From positions 1 through 33,146 of the forward strand of contig CAKTTR010000016.1 of the NCBI GenBank assembly GCA_934615645.1: 33,146 bases of DNA. Reading direction: 5' to 3'. Positions 1 to 6,267 of the stretch are shown one piece after another. This DNA comes from an uncultured Oscillospiraceae bacterium. Lineage in GTDB: Bacteria > Bacillota > Clostridia > Oscillospirales > Oscillospiraceae. The notes under the pieces were generated by a model. That model was not told where the DNA came from. It made no database searches and saw nothing but the letters and a program-made list of their open reading frames with translations. Each line of letters opens with the position of its first letter. Within the stretch, counting starts at the first letter, position 1. The position numbers and the translations under genes are program-made.

Positions 1-293
1 GTCCGGAAGCGGATGACGGTGCTGTCCTCGGCATCGGGGACGACTTCGGTCACCCGGTGGGTGGCGACGGTGTCCTCGTCGAGCAGAAAGGTAATGGGCT
101 GGCCGGGGGTGATCGTAAAGGGATCGACCTTTTTGACATAGATCAGCGACCCGGTGTGATACGTCGGCTCCATGGAGCCGGACAGGACGGTATAGACCTG
201 CAGCCCGACTAACCGCACGCCGACCAGTGCGACGGCCAGCAGCACGACCAGCGCCACCAGGACACTGCTGATAATACTCCAAGCTTTTCTCAT
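1..293 (-). CDS. SipW-like type I signal peptidase (family S26B), 3' end outside the window
   Basis: The 97 visible residues begin MRKAWSII and form one N-terminal membrane segment (about residues 6-30). The catalytic box VLSGSMEP follows, with the nucleophile Ser at about residue 40, then VATHRV with His79. A Ser-His pair in place of Ser-Lys marks the SipW/ER-type (S26B) branch of signal peptidase I, which cleaves signal peptides outside the membrane. In Firmicutes SipW usually matures TasA/camelysin-like secreted proteins; no such substrate is visible here. The start ATG (291-293) overlaps the stop of the upstream TetR-type gene as ATGA, so translation is probably coupled and the two genes form one operon. 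The C-terminus lies beyond the left edge. Confidence 0.85.
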   Translation of the reverse strand, partial: MRKAWSIISSVLVALVVLLAVALVGVRLVGLQVYTVLSGSMEPTYHTGSLIYVKKVDPFTITPGQPITFLLDEDTVATHRVTEVVPDAEDSTVIRFR

Positions 294-940
294 ACCGCGG
301 CCTTCCCCTCCTCCGACAGGAGCTCCGGCCGGATATTCGGCGTGATAAAGCAATAAATTTGCGCAAAAGCCCAGCGGGTCATCTCCGGGCTGTTCTCGAC
401 CGCGCCGCTGACGACGCGGCCAGCAAAGGTCAGCATCGTCGCAAACAGCTGGTGCAGCAGCAGAGAGATGTTCGTCCCCGGCAGAAAGCTGCCGCGGATT
501 TCCTCCAGCAGCGGGCGGTAGCAATTGAGATGATCCTCGTAGGCATATTTTTGGCAGCTGGCGGAATAATAGTAACGGTAATAAAAGCTGCAGTCGACCT
601 CCTTCTCCAGGATAAACGCCCAGCTGGTCTGCCAGAGCAGGAAGGCCCGCTCCTTCCAGGTGCAGTGTTCCATCCGCATCACCGGCAGAATTTTCCGCAA
701 ATGTACCACAAATTGCTTGTCCTCTTCCAGAAAAGCCTCCCGCAGGAGCATTTCCTTGTTCTCAAAGCAGCGGTAAATATAGGCCTCGTTGAGATCGGCT
801 TCGGTGGAGATCAATTTCGTTGTCGTCCGCTCCAAGCCGTGCTTGGCGACGACGCGAACCGTGCTCTCCAGGAATACCCTGCGCATATTTTCCATGCGCT
901 CCTGCCTGGCATTGCGCACGGCCTGCTCGCTTTGCTCCAT
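290..940 (-). CDS. TetR/AcrR-family transcriptional regulator
   Basis: This 216-residue protein has a TetR-type helix-turn-helix at about residues 22-66 (AKHGLERTTTKLIS, then NEAYIYRCFENKE), followed by an all-helical ligand domain rich in aromatic residues and without close similarity I can name. TetR proteins bind palindromic operators as dimers and release DNA on ligand binding. A perfect 12-bp palindrome lies 26 bp upstream of the start (966-977), which suggests autoregulation. The gene is followed with a 4-bp ATGA overlap by a signal peptidase, so the regulator probably controls that gene too. The start ATG at 938-940 has AAAGGA upstream. The inducer is unknown. Confidence 0.88.
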   Translation of the reverse strand: MEQSEQAVRNARQERMENMRRVFLESTVRVVAKHGLERTTTKLISTEADLNEAYIYRCFENKEMLLREAFLEEDKQFVVHLRKILPVMRMEHCTWKERAFLLWQTSWAFILEKEVDCSFYYRYYYSASCQKYAYEDHLNCYRPLLEEIRGSFLPGTNISLLLHQLFATMLTFAGRVVSGAVENSPEMTRWAFAQIYCFITPNIRPELLSEEGKAAV

Positions 941-965
941 ATTCTGTCGTCCTTTCTTAACACAA

Positions 966-977
966 GTAAGTACTTAC
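966..977. promoter_or_regulatory. Probable TetR operator (perfect 12-bp palindrome GTAAGTACTTAC)
   Basis: The sequence is exactly self-complementary and lies in the 5' region of the TetR-type gene ending at 290. Position and symmetry fit an autoregulatory operator. No clear -35/-10 pair can be assigned around it because a long homopolymer adjoins it. Confidence 0.5.
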
Positions 978-995
978 AAAAAAAAAAAAAAAAAA
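978..995. repeat. 18-nt homopolymer A tract (T tract on the coding strand of the regulator)
   Basis: Eighteen consecutive A residues directly abut the palindrome at 966-977, upstream of the TetR-type gene. A run of this length is prone to slippage, so its length may vary between cells or be a sequencing uncertainty. It sits where spacing to the promoter could matter. Confidence 0.9.
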
Positions 996-1043
996 CCAGC
1001 ATGAAACAAGATAACACCCTATTCGGCGCACAGGCTCCGAGAT

Positions 1044-1070
1044 TTTCGCAGAGTTTTCCCCTCTGCGAAA
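1044..1070. repeat. 27-bp palindromic repeat, copy 1 (arms TTTCGCAGAG / CTCTGCGAAA, loop TTTTCCC)
   Basis: Two perfect 10-bp arms enclose a 7-nt loop. The exact reverse complement, including the loop, occurs at 2477-2503 on the other side of the recombinase gene. No T run follows on either strand at this copy, so it is not an obvious terminator here. The core CGCAGAGTTT also appears at 33091-33100. Confidence 0.85.
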
Positions 1071-1149
1071 GGATGCGGCTTGGCGCTGTTTTTTTCTTTG
1101 TTTTTTGCAGCAAGACATTTGGTTTGACACCAAATTTTGACTGCGGAGC

Positions 1150-2265
1150 TTATAGCCCCACGGCAGTCAGCTTTTCCATGTTATCCCGCTTTAATTCCAT
1201 GGAGGAGTGTACATAACGGTCCAGTGTGATGGACGTCGTCGCGTGGCCCAGGACCTCGGAAAGGGACTTTAGCTCAAACCCCGCCTCGACGGCGCGGGTG
1301 GCGAAGGTATGCCGCAGCGTGTGAAAGTGGACATCCTCCAGGCCGCACGCTTTCGTGTATTTCTCCAGCCGGTATTGCAGGGTGCGCGGCTCCATATAAC
1401 GGTCCGTGCCCGTCAGGACGTAATGCCCCGTTGGGACCGGGCACATCCGGCGGCAAAGGCAGACGGCATAATCCGTCAGCGGGATCGCGCGCACAGAGGT
1501 ATCGCTCTTCGGCGGACCGATCACAATTTTCGTCTTCCTGTCGCTGCCCTCCTCCAGGCACCGCAGCCGTTGCAACGTTTGCCGCACGTGTACGGTCCGC
1601 TCCTGCAGGTCGATATCCTGCCAGCGCAGCGCGCACAGCTCACCGATGCGCAGCCCGGTAAACATCGCAAGCAATACGCCGAATTTGCACGCGTCCATCT
1701 CTGATTGCAGATAAGCGCCGAACCGCCCCATCTCCTCCCGGGTCAAGACCCGCATCTCCTGCCGCGGCTGCTTGGGATAATGCACCGTTATCTCCGGCAG
1801 AATGCCGGGACAGAGCTCCGCCGCGTATTGCAGCACACTGCGCAGCACTGCGAGAATATCCCGCACCGTCTTGGGGGCCAATTGTTCTTGCAGCAGCTGG
1901 GCGGAAAACGCGTCGATTAGCGGCGTGCGAAAGCTCTGGATCGGGCATTTGCCGAGCAGTGGCTTGATATGCTGTGTCAGGATCGTGTCGTATTTGACGG
2001 CTGTCGTCTCTTTGATGCGCATCCGGCGGGAAGTAAGCCACGCGTCGCAGTATTCGGCCAAAGGCGTTCGGGCGGTTTTGCTGGGCAGGGGCTGCGTGCC
2101 GTTTTGCAGCGCAGCTTTGCAGGCCAGCGCTTTTTCCTTGGCTTCCCGGTACGTCTTGCCGTAGCAGAAGCCGTATTTGATCTTACCGGCCAGGTCGTAA
2201 CCCTTGCAATAGCGCGCTTCCCAGCGCCCATCCTTGCGTTTGAAAATGTTTTCACCTTTCGCCAT
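1150..2265 (-). CDS. Tyrosine-type site-specific recombinase (phage/ICE integrase family)
   Basis: The protein has 371 residues. Its N-terminal basic arm-type DNA-binding domain (MAKGENIFKRKDGRWEAR) matches the Tn916/phage class. A SAM-like core-binding domain follows, then the catalytic domain with the first Arg in TGLRIGELCALRW, a beta-strand Lys near PPKSD, HTLRHTF carrying His and the second Arg, VLGHA carrying the third His, and the nucleophile Tyr in DRYVH. All catalytic positions are present, so it should be active in strand exchange. The start at 2263-2265 was chosen because AAGGAGG sits 8 nt upstream; an upstream in-frame extension to 2349 has no ribosome binding site. No excisionase, relaxase or cargo adjoins it, and it is bracketed by 27-bp inverted palindromes at 1044 and 2477. 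It may be the residue of a larger element or part of a minimal one. Confidence 0.9.
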   Translation of the reverse strand: MAKGENIFKRKDGRWEARYCKGYDLAGKIKYGFCYGKTYREAKEKALACKAALQNGTQPLPSKTARTPLAEYCDAWLTSRRMRIKETTAVKYDTILTQHIKPLLGKCPIQSFRTPLIDAFSAQLLQEQLAPKTVRDILAVLRSVLQYAAELCPGILPEITVHYPKQPRQEMRVLTREEMGRFGAYLQSEMDACKFGVLLAMFTGLRIGELCALRWQDIDLQERTVHVRQTLQRLRCLEEGSDRKTKIVIGPPKSDTSVRAIPLTDYAVCLCRRMCPVPTGHYVLTGTDRYMEPRTLQYRLEKYTKACGLEDVHFHTLRHTFATRAVEAGFELKSLSEVLGHATTSITLDRYVHSSMELKRDNMEKLTAVGL

Positions 2266-2420
2266 GTGTATTCCTCCTTGTGACGTTGCGAACTGTGGTT
2301 TGACTGCTGCTGTGACTGCGCATCGCCCGCGATGAAGCTGTCTTGTCAACTGGCTTTTAGCGAAAATTTAACAATACGACAGAAAATACGAGTTTTTTAT
2401 TCATAAAATCGTGAAATATA

Positions 2421-2449
2421 TTGACTTCTATTCGACGTTGTGCTACAAT
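2421..2449 (+). promoter_or_regulatory. Strong sigma-A-type promoter (TTGACT-17-TACAAT)
   Basis: The -35 box TTGACT (2421-2426) and -10 box TACAAT (2444-2449) are separated by exactly 17 bp. Initiation near 2456 would run directly into the palindrome at 2477-2503 followed by CTTTTTT. No coding sequence lies in between. Confidence 0.65.
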
Positions 2450-2476
2450 ACACTTACTAAAAGAAAGCGGTTGCAT

Positions 2477-2503
2477 TTTCGCAGAGGGGAAAACTCTGCG
2501 AAA
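2477..2503. repeat. 27-bp palindromic repeat, copy 2 (inverted relative to copy 1)
   Basis: The arms are the same as at 1044-1070 with loop GGGAAAA, so this is the exact reverse complement of copy 1. Here a CTTTTTT run (2504-2510) follows on the plus strand, which makes this copy a credible intrinsic terminator for the promoter at 2421-2449. Confidence 0.85.
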
Positions 2504-2678
2504 CTTTTTTACCCGCCTGCGGCATATTGCGCGGCGTCCCACAGTGCGCAGGCCCGGTTTTTTCCGGGTTTAGTAAATGATATGCACGCAGCATTCGAAA
2601 TAGACCAAAATTTTCGAAAATTTTTTCTAAAAATTGGCATTGCCAGAAAATCCGCACCAGGGCGGCCTTTTTTGCCGC
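2504..2678. other. Non-coding stretch between the palindrome and the attenuator promoter
   Basis: I see no convincing gene in this stretch. It contains short inverted motifs such as CCCGGTTTTTTCCGGG near 2551-2566 and an AT-rich part (2600-2640) with runs of A and T. Confidence 0.4.
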
Positions 2679-2707
2679 TTGACGCTCTGCGGTTTTTATG
2701 CTATAAT
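2679..2707 (+). promoter_or_regulatory. Promoter (TTGACG-17-TATAAT) of the attenuated MATE leader
   Basis: TTGACG (2679-2684) and a consensus TATAAT (2702-2707) are 17 bp apart. Transcription should start near 2713-2715, giving a leader of about 140 nt before the MATE start at 2857. Confidence 0.75.
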
Positions 2708-2727
2708 CCCCCTTGCTCGCTCGGAGG

Positions 2728-2805
2728 GTGCGTTGTTCGGAGAAACAACAGCCGGATAAGGCGCAGACTGAAATGTCTGTTCCTTATCCGGCTTTTTTGC
2801 TGTAA
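2728..2805 (+). CDS. Putative 25-residue leader peptide of a transcription attenuator
   Basis: An open frame starting with GTG (2728) encodes 25 residues ending in VPYPAFLL, and its last codons lie exactly over the downstream arm and T run of the terminator at 2750-2798. A GGAGG sits directly against the GTG, which is too close to be ideal. An in-frame ATG at 2773 with AAGG upstream would give a 10-residue peptide with the same end. Peptides translated across a terminator are the hallmark of ribosome-mediated attenuation, as upstream of several ribosome-protection and efflux resistance genes. A ribosome sitting on the terminator arm would favour read-through. The peptide reading is inference from the layout. 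Confidence 0.5.
   Translation: MRCSEKQQPDKAQTEMSVPYPAFLL
2750..2798 (+). terminator. Intrinsic terminator in the leader (12-bp stem AGCCGGATAAGG, inner stem, six T)
   Basis: The arm AGCCGGATAAGG (2750-2761) pairs perfectly with CCTTATCCGGCT (2782-2793). The loop contains a second small stem CAGAC/GTCTG, and TTTTTT follows. It sits between a consensus promoter and the MATE start, so it is an attenuator rather than an end-of-gene terminator. A hairpin GTTGTT/AACAAC just upstream (2732-2749) could be part of a competing fold. Confidence 0.8.
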
Positions 2806-2856
2806 CGATATAAATACAATAAATAACAATAAATACAAGGAAAGGCGGAATACGAC

Positions 2857-2949
2857 ATGGATTTTCTGAATGGCAAGATCAAGCCAATGTACATTCAATA
2901 CTTATCCGCTGCCTTTGGCAGCGCAGCCTGTCAAAGAAAGCTCGCGTAA
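2857..2949 (+). pseudogene. MATE-family efflux transporter, N-terminal remnant (about 23 native codons)
   Basis: A good ribosome binding site (AAGGAAAGGCGG) precedes ATG 2857. The frame reads MDFLNGKIKPMY, then YLSAAFGSA, which I recognise as the start of a family of clostridial MATE drug/cation antiporters that normally run about 450 residues. After residue 23 the frame enters the left end of the IS481-like element at about 2929 and stops at 2947. Nothing after 3598 resembles the rest of the gene, so insertion was accompanied or followed by deletion of the remainder. Promoter, attenuator and start are all intact. The family call rests on a short sequence and memory. Confidence 0.65.
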
Positions 2950-2962
2950 CAGCGAGCTTTTT
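2939..2962 (+). terminator. Hairpin AGCTCGC/GCGAGCT plus T run at the left end of the insertion element
   Basis: A perfect 7-bp stem with a 6-nt loop is followed by TTTT. Many insertion elements carry such a structure to block outside transcription from entering the transposase gene. Directly after it comes the internal extended -10 box. Confidence 0.5.
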
Positions 2963-2999
2963 GGTATAATGGAAAAAAAGAGGACAGGCGGGGAGAAGA

Positions 3000-3596
3000 A
3001 TGGAACAGTGGCAACTGGATAACCGGCGAGATGTGGTATACAAACCAAAGCCTTATGAGCAGATGACCTACCCTGGTCAGCGCGTTCAGGTGGATGTGAA
3101 GGTGGTTCCCAGAGCCTGTGTCGCAGATCCGGAGCTTCGACTGTTCCAATACACCGCCATCGACGAGTTCACCCGTCTGCGGTTCCTGGCGGCCTATCCG
3201 GAGCAATCTACTTATTCCTCCGCGGACTTCCTGCGAAAGCTGCGGGCGTGGTACGCCCGCAGGGGCATACAAGTGGAATGCATCCAGACAGACAACGGCT
3301 TTGAGTTTACCAATCGCTTCTCCAATAGTAAGAGTGACCTGCCGACGCTATTTGAAAAAACGGCCGCCGAACTGAATATCCGGCATAAACTGATCCGTCC
3401 TTACACGCCGCGTCACAACGGCAAGGTCGAGCGCAGCCACCGCGAGGATCAGAAACGCTTCTACTCTTGCCGCTCGTTCTATTCCTTGGATGACTTTGCA
3501 AAGCAGCTTGCCGCCCACAACCGCCGTTCTAACAACTTACCCATGAGGCCTCTCCGCTGGATGTCTCCCGCCGAGGTCACTGTCCAATATGTTTGA
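3000..3596 (+). CDS. DDE transposase (IS481-like), N-terminally truncated
   Basis: The 198 residues comprise an integrase-core (rve) catalytic domain. The first Asp lies in RVQVDVKVV, the second in IQTDNGFEF and the Glu in NGKVERSHRED, so the DDE triad is complete. The closing YTPRHNGKVERSHRE and SPAEVTVQYV are typical of IS481/IS3-group enzymes. Full-length relatives have about 300-350 residues with one or two N-terminal helix-turn-helix domains that bind the terminal repeats; these are absent here. Start and ribosome binding site (GGGGAGAAG) look native, so a deletion seems to have fused the first few codons to the catalytic domain. Autonomous transposition is unlikely. Confidence 0.8.
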   Translation: MEQWQLDNRRDVVYKPKPYEQMTYPGQRVQVDVKVVPRACVADPELRLFQYTAIDEFTRLRFLAAYPEQSTYSSADFLRKLRAWYARRGIQVECIQTDNGFEFTNRFSNSKSDLPTLFEKTAAELNIRHKLIRPYTPRHNGKVERSHREDQKRFYSCRSFYSLDDFAKQLAAHNRRSNNLPMRPLRWMSPAEVTVQYV

Positions 3597-3650
3597 CAAA
3601 CCTACAATCTTCCCCGCATCGTGTGCCCCCTTGCACTGCGGCGTCAGAAA

Positions 3651-3697
3651 GCAGAAAAAGCAAGCCCTCGCGCAAGCGAGAGCTTGCTTTTTTCTGC
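3651..3697. terminator. Bidirectional intrinsic terminator
   Basis: A long stem-loop with arms built from AGCAAGC and CTCGC is flanked by AAAA on the left and TTTTTT on the right, so it can end transcripts from either side. On the minus strand it closes the TetR-acetyltransferase-hydrolase operon. Confidence 0.8.
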
Positions 3698-3747
3698 TTT
3701 TCGGTATTCCACGAAACCCGTCCGCCGCCTGGCGGTGCAGGCAAAAT

Positions 3748-4684
3748 TCAAGTCGCCAGCGCCGAAAGCGCAGCCAGGAACGCTTTTTTCGCCTCAATAT
3801 GGATCGCGTGCCCGCAGTCAAACCGAGCCAGGGTGCAATCCGGGACCAGCGCCAGGACCTGGGCCAGATCCTCCTCCCCCAGCGCCCCCAGCAAGAGCCC
3901 GTCCGGCGCGCGCTCGGCTTTGGCTTTCAGGAACAGCGTCTTGCAGCAAATGCCCCGCAGCAGGTCCGCATGGTCGATCCCCGCGTGGAAGCTGCCGGTA
4001 TAAAACGCTTCACCGAAGCGGGGGTCGTAGCGCTGCATTCCCTGATAGGCGGCCAGCGCTGCCTTGGGCCAGAACGGAACGTGCAGGTCCCGGTCCGGGT
4101 GCCGCTGCCGGTCCTTTGCCGCCGCCGCGATCAGCTTCGGGCGCAGCTTCTCCCGCGACGCCTCCGGGAAGAATTCCCAAATACGTTGATAGGTAAAATA
4201 ATACAGGACAAAATCCGGCTCCGCCGTCTGCTGCAAAAACGCATGGCAGATAGACGACAGGTCCACATAGTTGAACGTCTGCTTCCGCCGCTCCCCCTGG
4301 CTTGCAAAAAACGGCGGGTCCTCCAGCACCAGGCCGCTGCACAGATCGCTGTGCGATGCGGCATAGGCCGCGATCAGCCCGCCGGAGGAGTGCCCCAGCA
4401 GGCAGGCCGGGGCTTTGACAACGTCTTGCAAAAAGCGCACGATCGCCTCGCCGCAGTCTGCCACATTGTATTTGGCCGCATCCCGCAGGCTCCCGCCGTG
4501 GCCGTAGCAGTCGACAGCGTAGACATGAAACCGCCGCGCCAAAGCTGGCATAACGCCGAAAAAGCTCGTGCTGTCCACCGCCTGCCTGCGCATGGAGCAG
4601 CACCAGCGGCGGCCGGTCGTTTTTTATCTCATAGTATTGCAGGCCAATGCCCTCGCCCTTATCCGCATACATTTCGCATTTCAT
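3748..4684 (-). pseudogene. Alpha/beta-hydrolase, broken by a 4-bp tandem duplication
   Basis: The N-terminal part, MKCEMYADKGEG to PPLVLLHAQ, starts at 4684. The rest runs in another frame from about VDSTSFFGVMP to the stop at 3748. The frames meet at a tandem CCTGCCTG (4581-4588); removing one CCTG restores a continuous protein of about 310 residues with the usual LLHAQ-VDSTSF transition. The 3' part keeps the nucleophile elbow GHSSGG, an oxyanion region, and a C-terminal CGHAIHIE with the catalytic His. The normal role would be hydrolysis of an ester or a similar bond on a small molecule; the substrate is unknown. It is third in the operon after the TetR regulator and the acetyltransferase. 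A sequencing error in the repeat cannot be excluded. Confidence 0.75.
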
Positions 4685-4761
4685 CCTGCAGCCACTCCTT
4701 TGGCATCTCTCCGGCGTTGTTCTTCCGCGTGATCTTATGTTTCCAGGGCCCGCACCGCCTC

Positions 4762-5511
4762 TCATGCGTCATGCACCCCCGTCAGGGCCAAAAACTTTTT
4801 GTCCGACTGGATCGCGTGGGTGACGAATTTCCCATCCCGGAACAGCGCATACGTCGTGACCGGCGCGGGGACGCACTGTGCCGCCGCTTTGTCCGTGATA
4901 TGGATCACCCGCAGCGAGATCCCATGGGCCTGCGCCGCTTCCTGCACCCGCGGCACCCAGTAATACGTAAACGGGCACTGGTCGGTGTAGTAGAGGACGA
5001 AGCCCTCCCCCGCCGCCTGCGGGTGCTTGGCGCACGCCCTGAAGCGCGGCGGCACAGCCGCTTCGTCCAGCGGCAGATACAGCAAATTGATCCCGCAGTC
5101 TGACGTATCCGCGACTTGAAAGCCCTTGTGGGCCAGATATTTGGGGTCCGAGAGAAATTCCCGTTTCCTGCCTTCGGCGGAAAGAATGCACAGGCCCTGT
5201 TTTCCCTGCGCTTTCGCGTCGCGAAGGCATTCGCGCAGCAGATCGTTGGAGTACCCATGCCCCTTCATCGCCCCCGCGATCCACAGGCAGTTGATATAGA
5301 GATAGCCCGGCGCCTCGATGGGCGCCCACGCATTTTCCGCCGCAATGTACTCAACGAAGCACTTGCCCCGTTCCTCGCTCCGGTAAAAGACAAGCCCCTC
5401 ATCAAACCGCTGCTTCATCCATTCCTTTTTCGCAAGGCTCTGCTTGCCCGACATGGCGCAGCAGATATGCTCTTTGTCAATATTTTCCTTTGTGATTCGG
5501 ATATAGTTCAT
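4762..5511 (-). CDS. GNAT acetyltransferase with C-terminal YoaP-type thioredoxin-like domain
   Basis: The protein has 249 residues. The N-terminal half is a GNAT domain, with the acetyl-CoA loop near MKGHGYSNDLLREC and the following helix and strand (KQGLCILSAEG). The C-terminal half starts around FVLYYTDQCPFTYYW and continues through PAPVTTYALFRDGKFVTHAI, a thioredoxin-like fold with a single Cys-Pro motif, as in YoaP-domain proteins. This arrangement is common in Firmicutes as 'YoaP/N-acetyltransferase', but the acceptor substrate is not established. Its ATG (5509-5511) has GGAAGGA upstream. It lies 42 bp after the TetR gene and 77 bp before the hydrolase remnant, so the three are co-transcribed. 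Confidence 0.85.
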   Translation of the reverse strand: MNYIRITKENIDKEHICCAMSGKQSLAKKEWMKQRFDEGLVFYRSEERGKCFVEYIAAENAWAPIEAPGYLYINCLWIAGAMKGHGYSNDLLRECLRDAKAQGKQGLCILSAEGRKREFLSDPKYLAHKGFQVADTSDCGINLLYLPLDEAAVPPRFRACAKHPQAAGEGFVLYYTDQCPFTYYWVPRVQEAAQAHGISLRVIHITDKAAAQCVPAPVTTYALFRDGKFVTHAIQSDKKFLALTGVHDA

Positions 5512-5553
5512 ACCGTTTTTCCTTCCTCACCCGGCGCGATGCGTTGCCAAATA

Positions 5554-6204
5554 TCACATTTCCAGACACCATTTCGTCTCCTGCGCACCAGGGGCATACA
5601 GCCTGAAAAACTGCCGGACATGCCGCTCGATCAAACCCAGCACCTCGCCCTCCCGCTCCGGCTCCCGGTCGCAAAGATTGATCCAGACAGAGACCGGCAA
5701 ACAGAGCTGCGCCGCCATGATCTCCGGGTCACAGCCTACAAGCTTGCCCTGGCGCATGAGAAAGCGGATCAGCCCAGTAAAATAGCGCAGAACGTCCGTA
5801 TAATTCTGCTTGGTCTGCAGGGCTTTCAGCTCCGGTTTTTGGAATTGCTCAATGGTCAGCATCTTGCGGGATCTGCTGATCTGCGGGTCATGCAGGATAT
5901 ACTGGACCTGCCTGAGGATCATCTGCAGCACCGCGTCGGGCGTCAGCGCCTGCTTGTCTTTGAGAAAGGCCGGGTCATCCCAATCCGCCCGGGCAAAGAT
6001 AGCGCGTGCATTGTACTGCGCCAAGCCATCTTGCACCAGCGCATCTAAGATCTCCTGCTTGCTCGCAAAATGGCTGTACATCGACGCCTTACGAATGCCA
6101 ACCGCCGCCGCGATCTGCGCGATCGAGGTCGCCTCATACCCCTGCACCGAAAACAGCTCCAACGCCGCCTCTAAGATCTCCTGCTTCGTATTCCCCTTTT
6201 CCAT
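5554..6204 (-). CDS. TetR/AcrR-family transcriptional regulator
   Basis: From the preferred start (MEKGNTKQ) the protein has 216 residues. The TetR DNA-binding domain is clear at about residues 5-50: ILEAALELFSVQGYEATSI, then GIRKASMYSHFASKQEI. The remainder is a helical ligand-binding/dimer domain. An earlier in-frame ATG at 6222 lacks a ribosome binding site, whereas GGAAGGCGGG precedes the ATG at 6204. Its promoter contains a perfect 14-bp palindrome between -35 and -10, which fits direct autorepression and control of the acetyltransferase and hydrolase downstream. Confidence 0.88.
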   Translation of the reverse strand: MEKGNTKQEILEAALELFSVQGYEATSIAQIAAAVGIRKASMYSHFASKQEILDALVQDGLAQYNARAIFARADWDDPAFLKDKQALTPDAVLQMILRQVQYILHDPQISRSRKMLTIEQFQKPELKALQTKQNYTDVLRYFTGLIRFLMRQGKLVGCDPEIMAAQLCLPVSVWINLCDREPEREGEVLGLIERHVRQFFRLYAPGAQETKWCLEM

Positions 6205-6238
6205 CCGCCGCCCGCCTTCCATCTATCATCGTGCCCCT

Positions 6239-6267
6239 ATTGTACCTACCGAACGTTCGGTTGTCAA
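6239..6267 (-). promoter_or_regulatory. Promoter with embedded palindromic operator for the TetR operon
   Basis: Read on the minus strand, TTGACA (6262-6267) and TACAAT (6239-6244) are exactly 17 bp apart. The spacer holds ACCGAACGTTCGGT (6248-6261), a perfect 14-bp palindrome. A repressor bound there would block RNA polymerase. The TTGACA overlaps the stop codon of the truncated phage gene (6264-6266). Confidence 0.85.

Larger units (their letters stand above)
2929..3598 (+). mobile_element. IS481-like insertion element, 670 bp, probably internally deleted
   Basis: The element is bounded by 7-bp terminal inverted repeats, TGTCAAA (2929-2935) and TTTGACA (3592-3598); the TGT...ACA ends are usual for this group. 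It carries one transposase gene that lacks the N-terminal helix-turn-helix and stops inside the right repeat. Typical relatives are about 1 kb, so an internal deletion of the 5' part of the gene is likely. The left end holds a hairpin (2939-2958) followed by TTTT, an extended -10 (TGGTATAAT, 2962-2970) and a ribosome binding site. I see no target duplication in the immediate flanks (GCAGCC versus AACCTA). Confidence 0.6.

Noticed and set aside
2266..2349. N-terminal extension of the integrase to a start at 2349
   Set aside because: It has no ribosome binding site, the extension is unlike integrase N-termini, and AAGGAGG clearly marks the start at 2265.
2700..2856. Possible riboswitch upstream of the MATE remnant
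   Set aside because: I could not match conserved aptamer cores of known classes. The peptide-over-terminator layout is explained better by translational attenuation.
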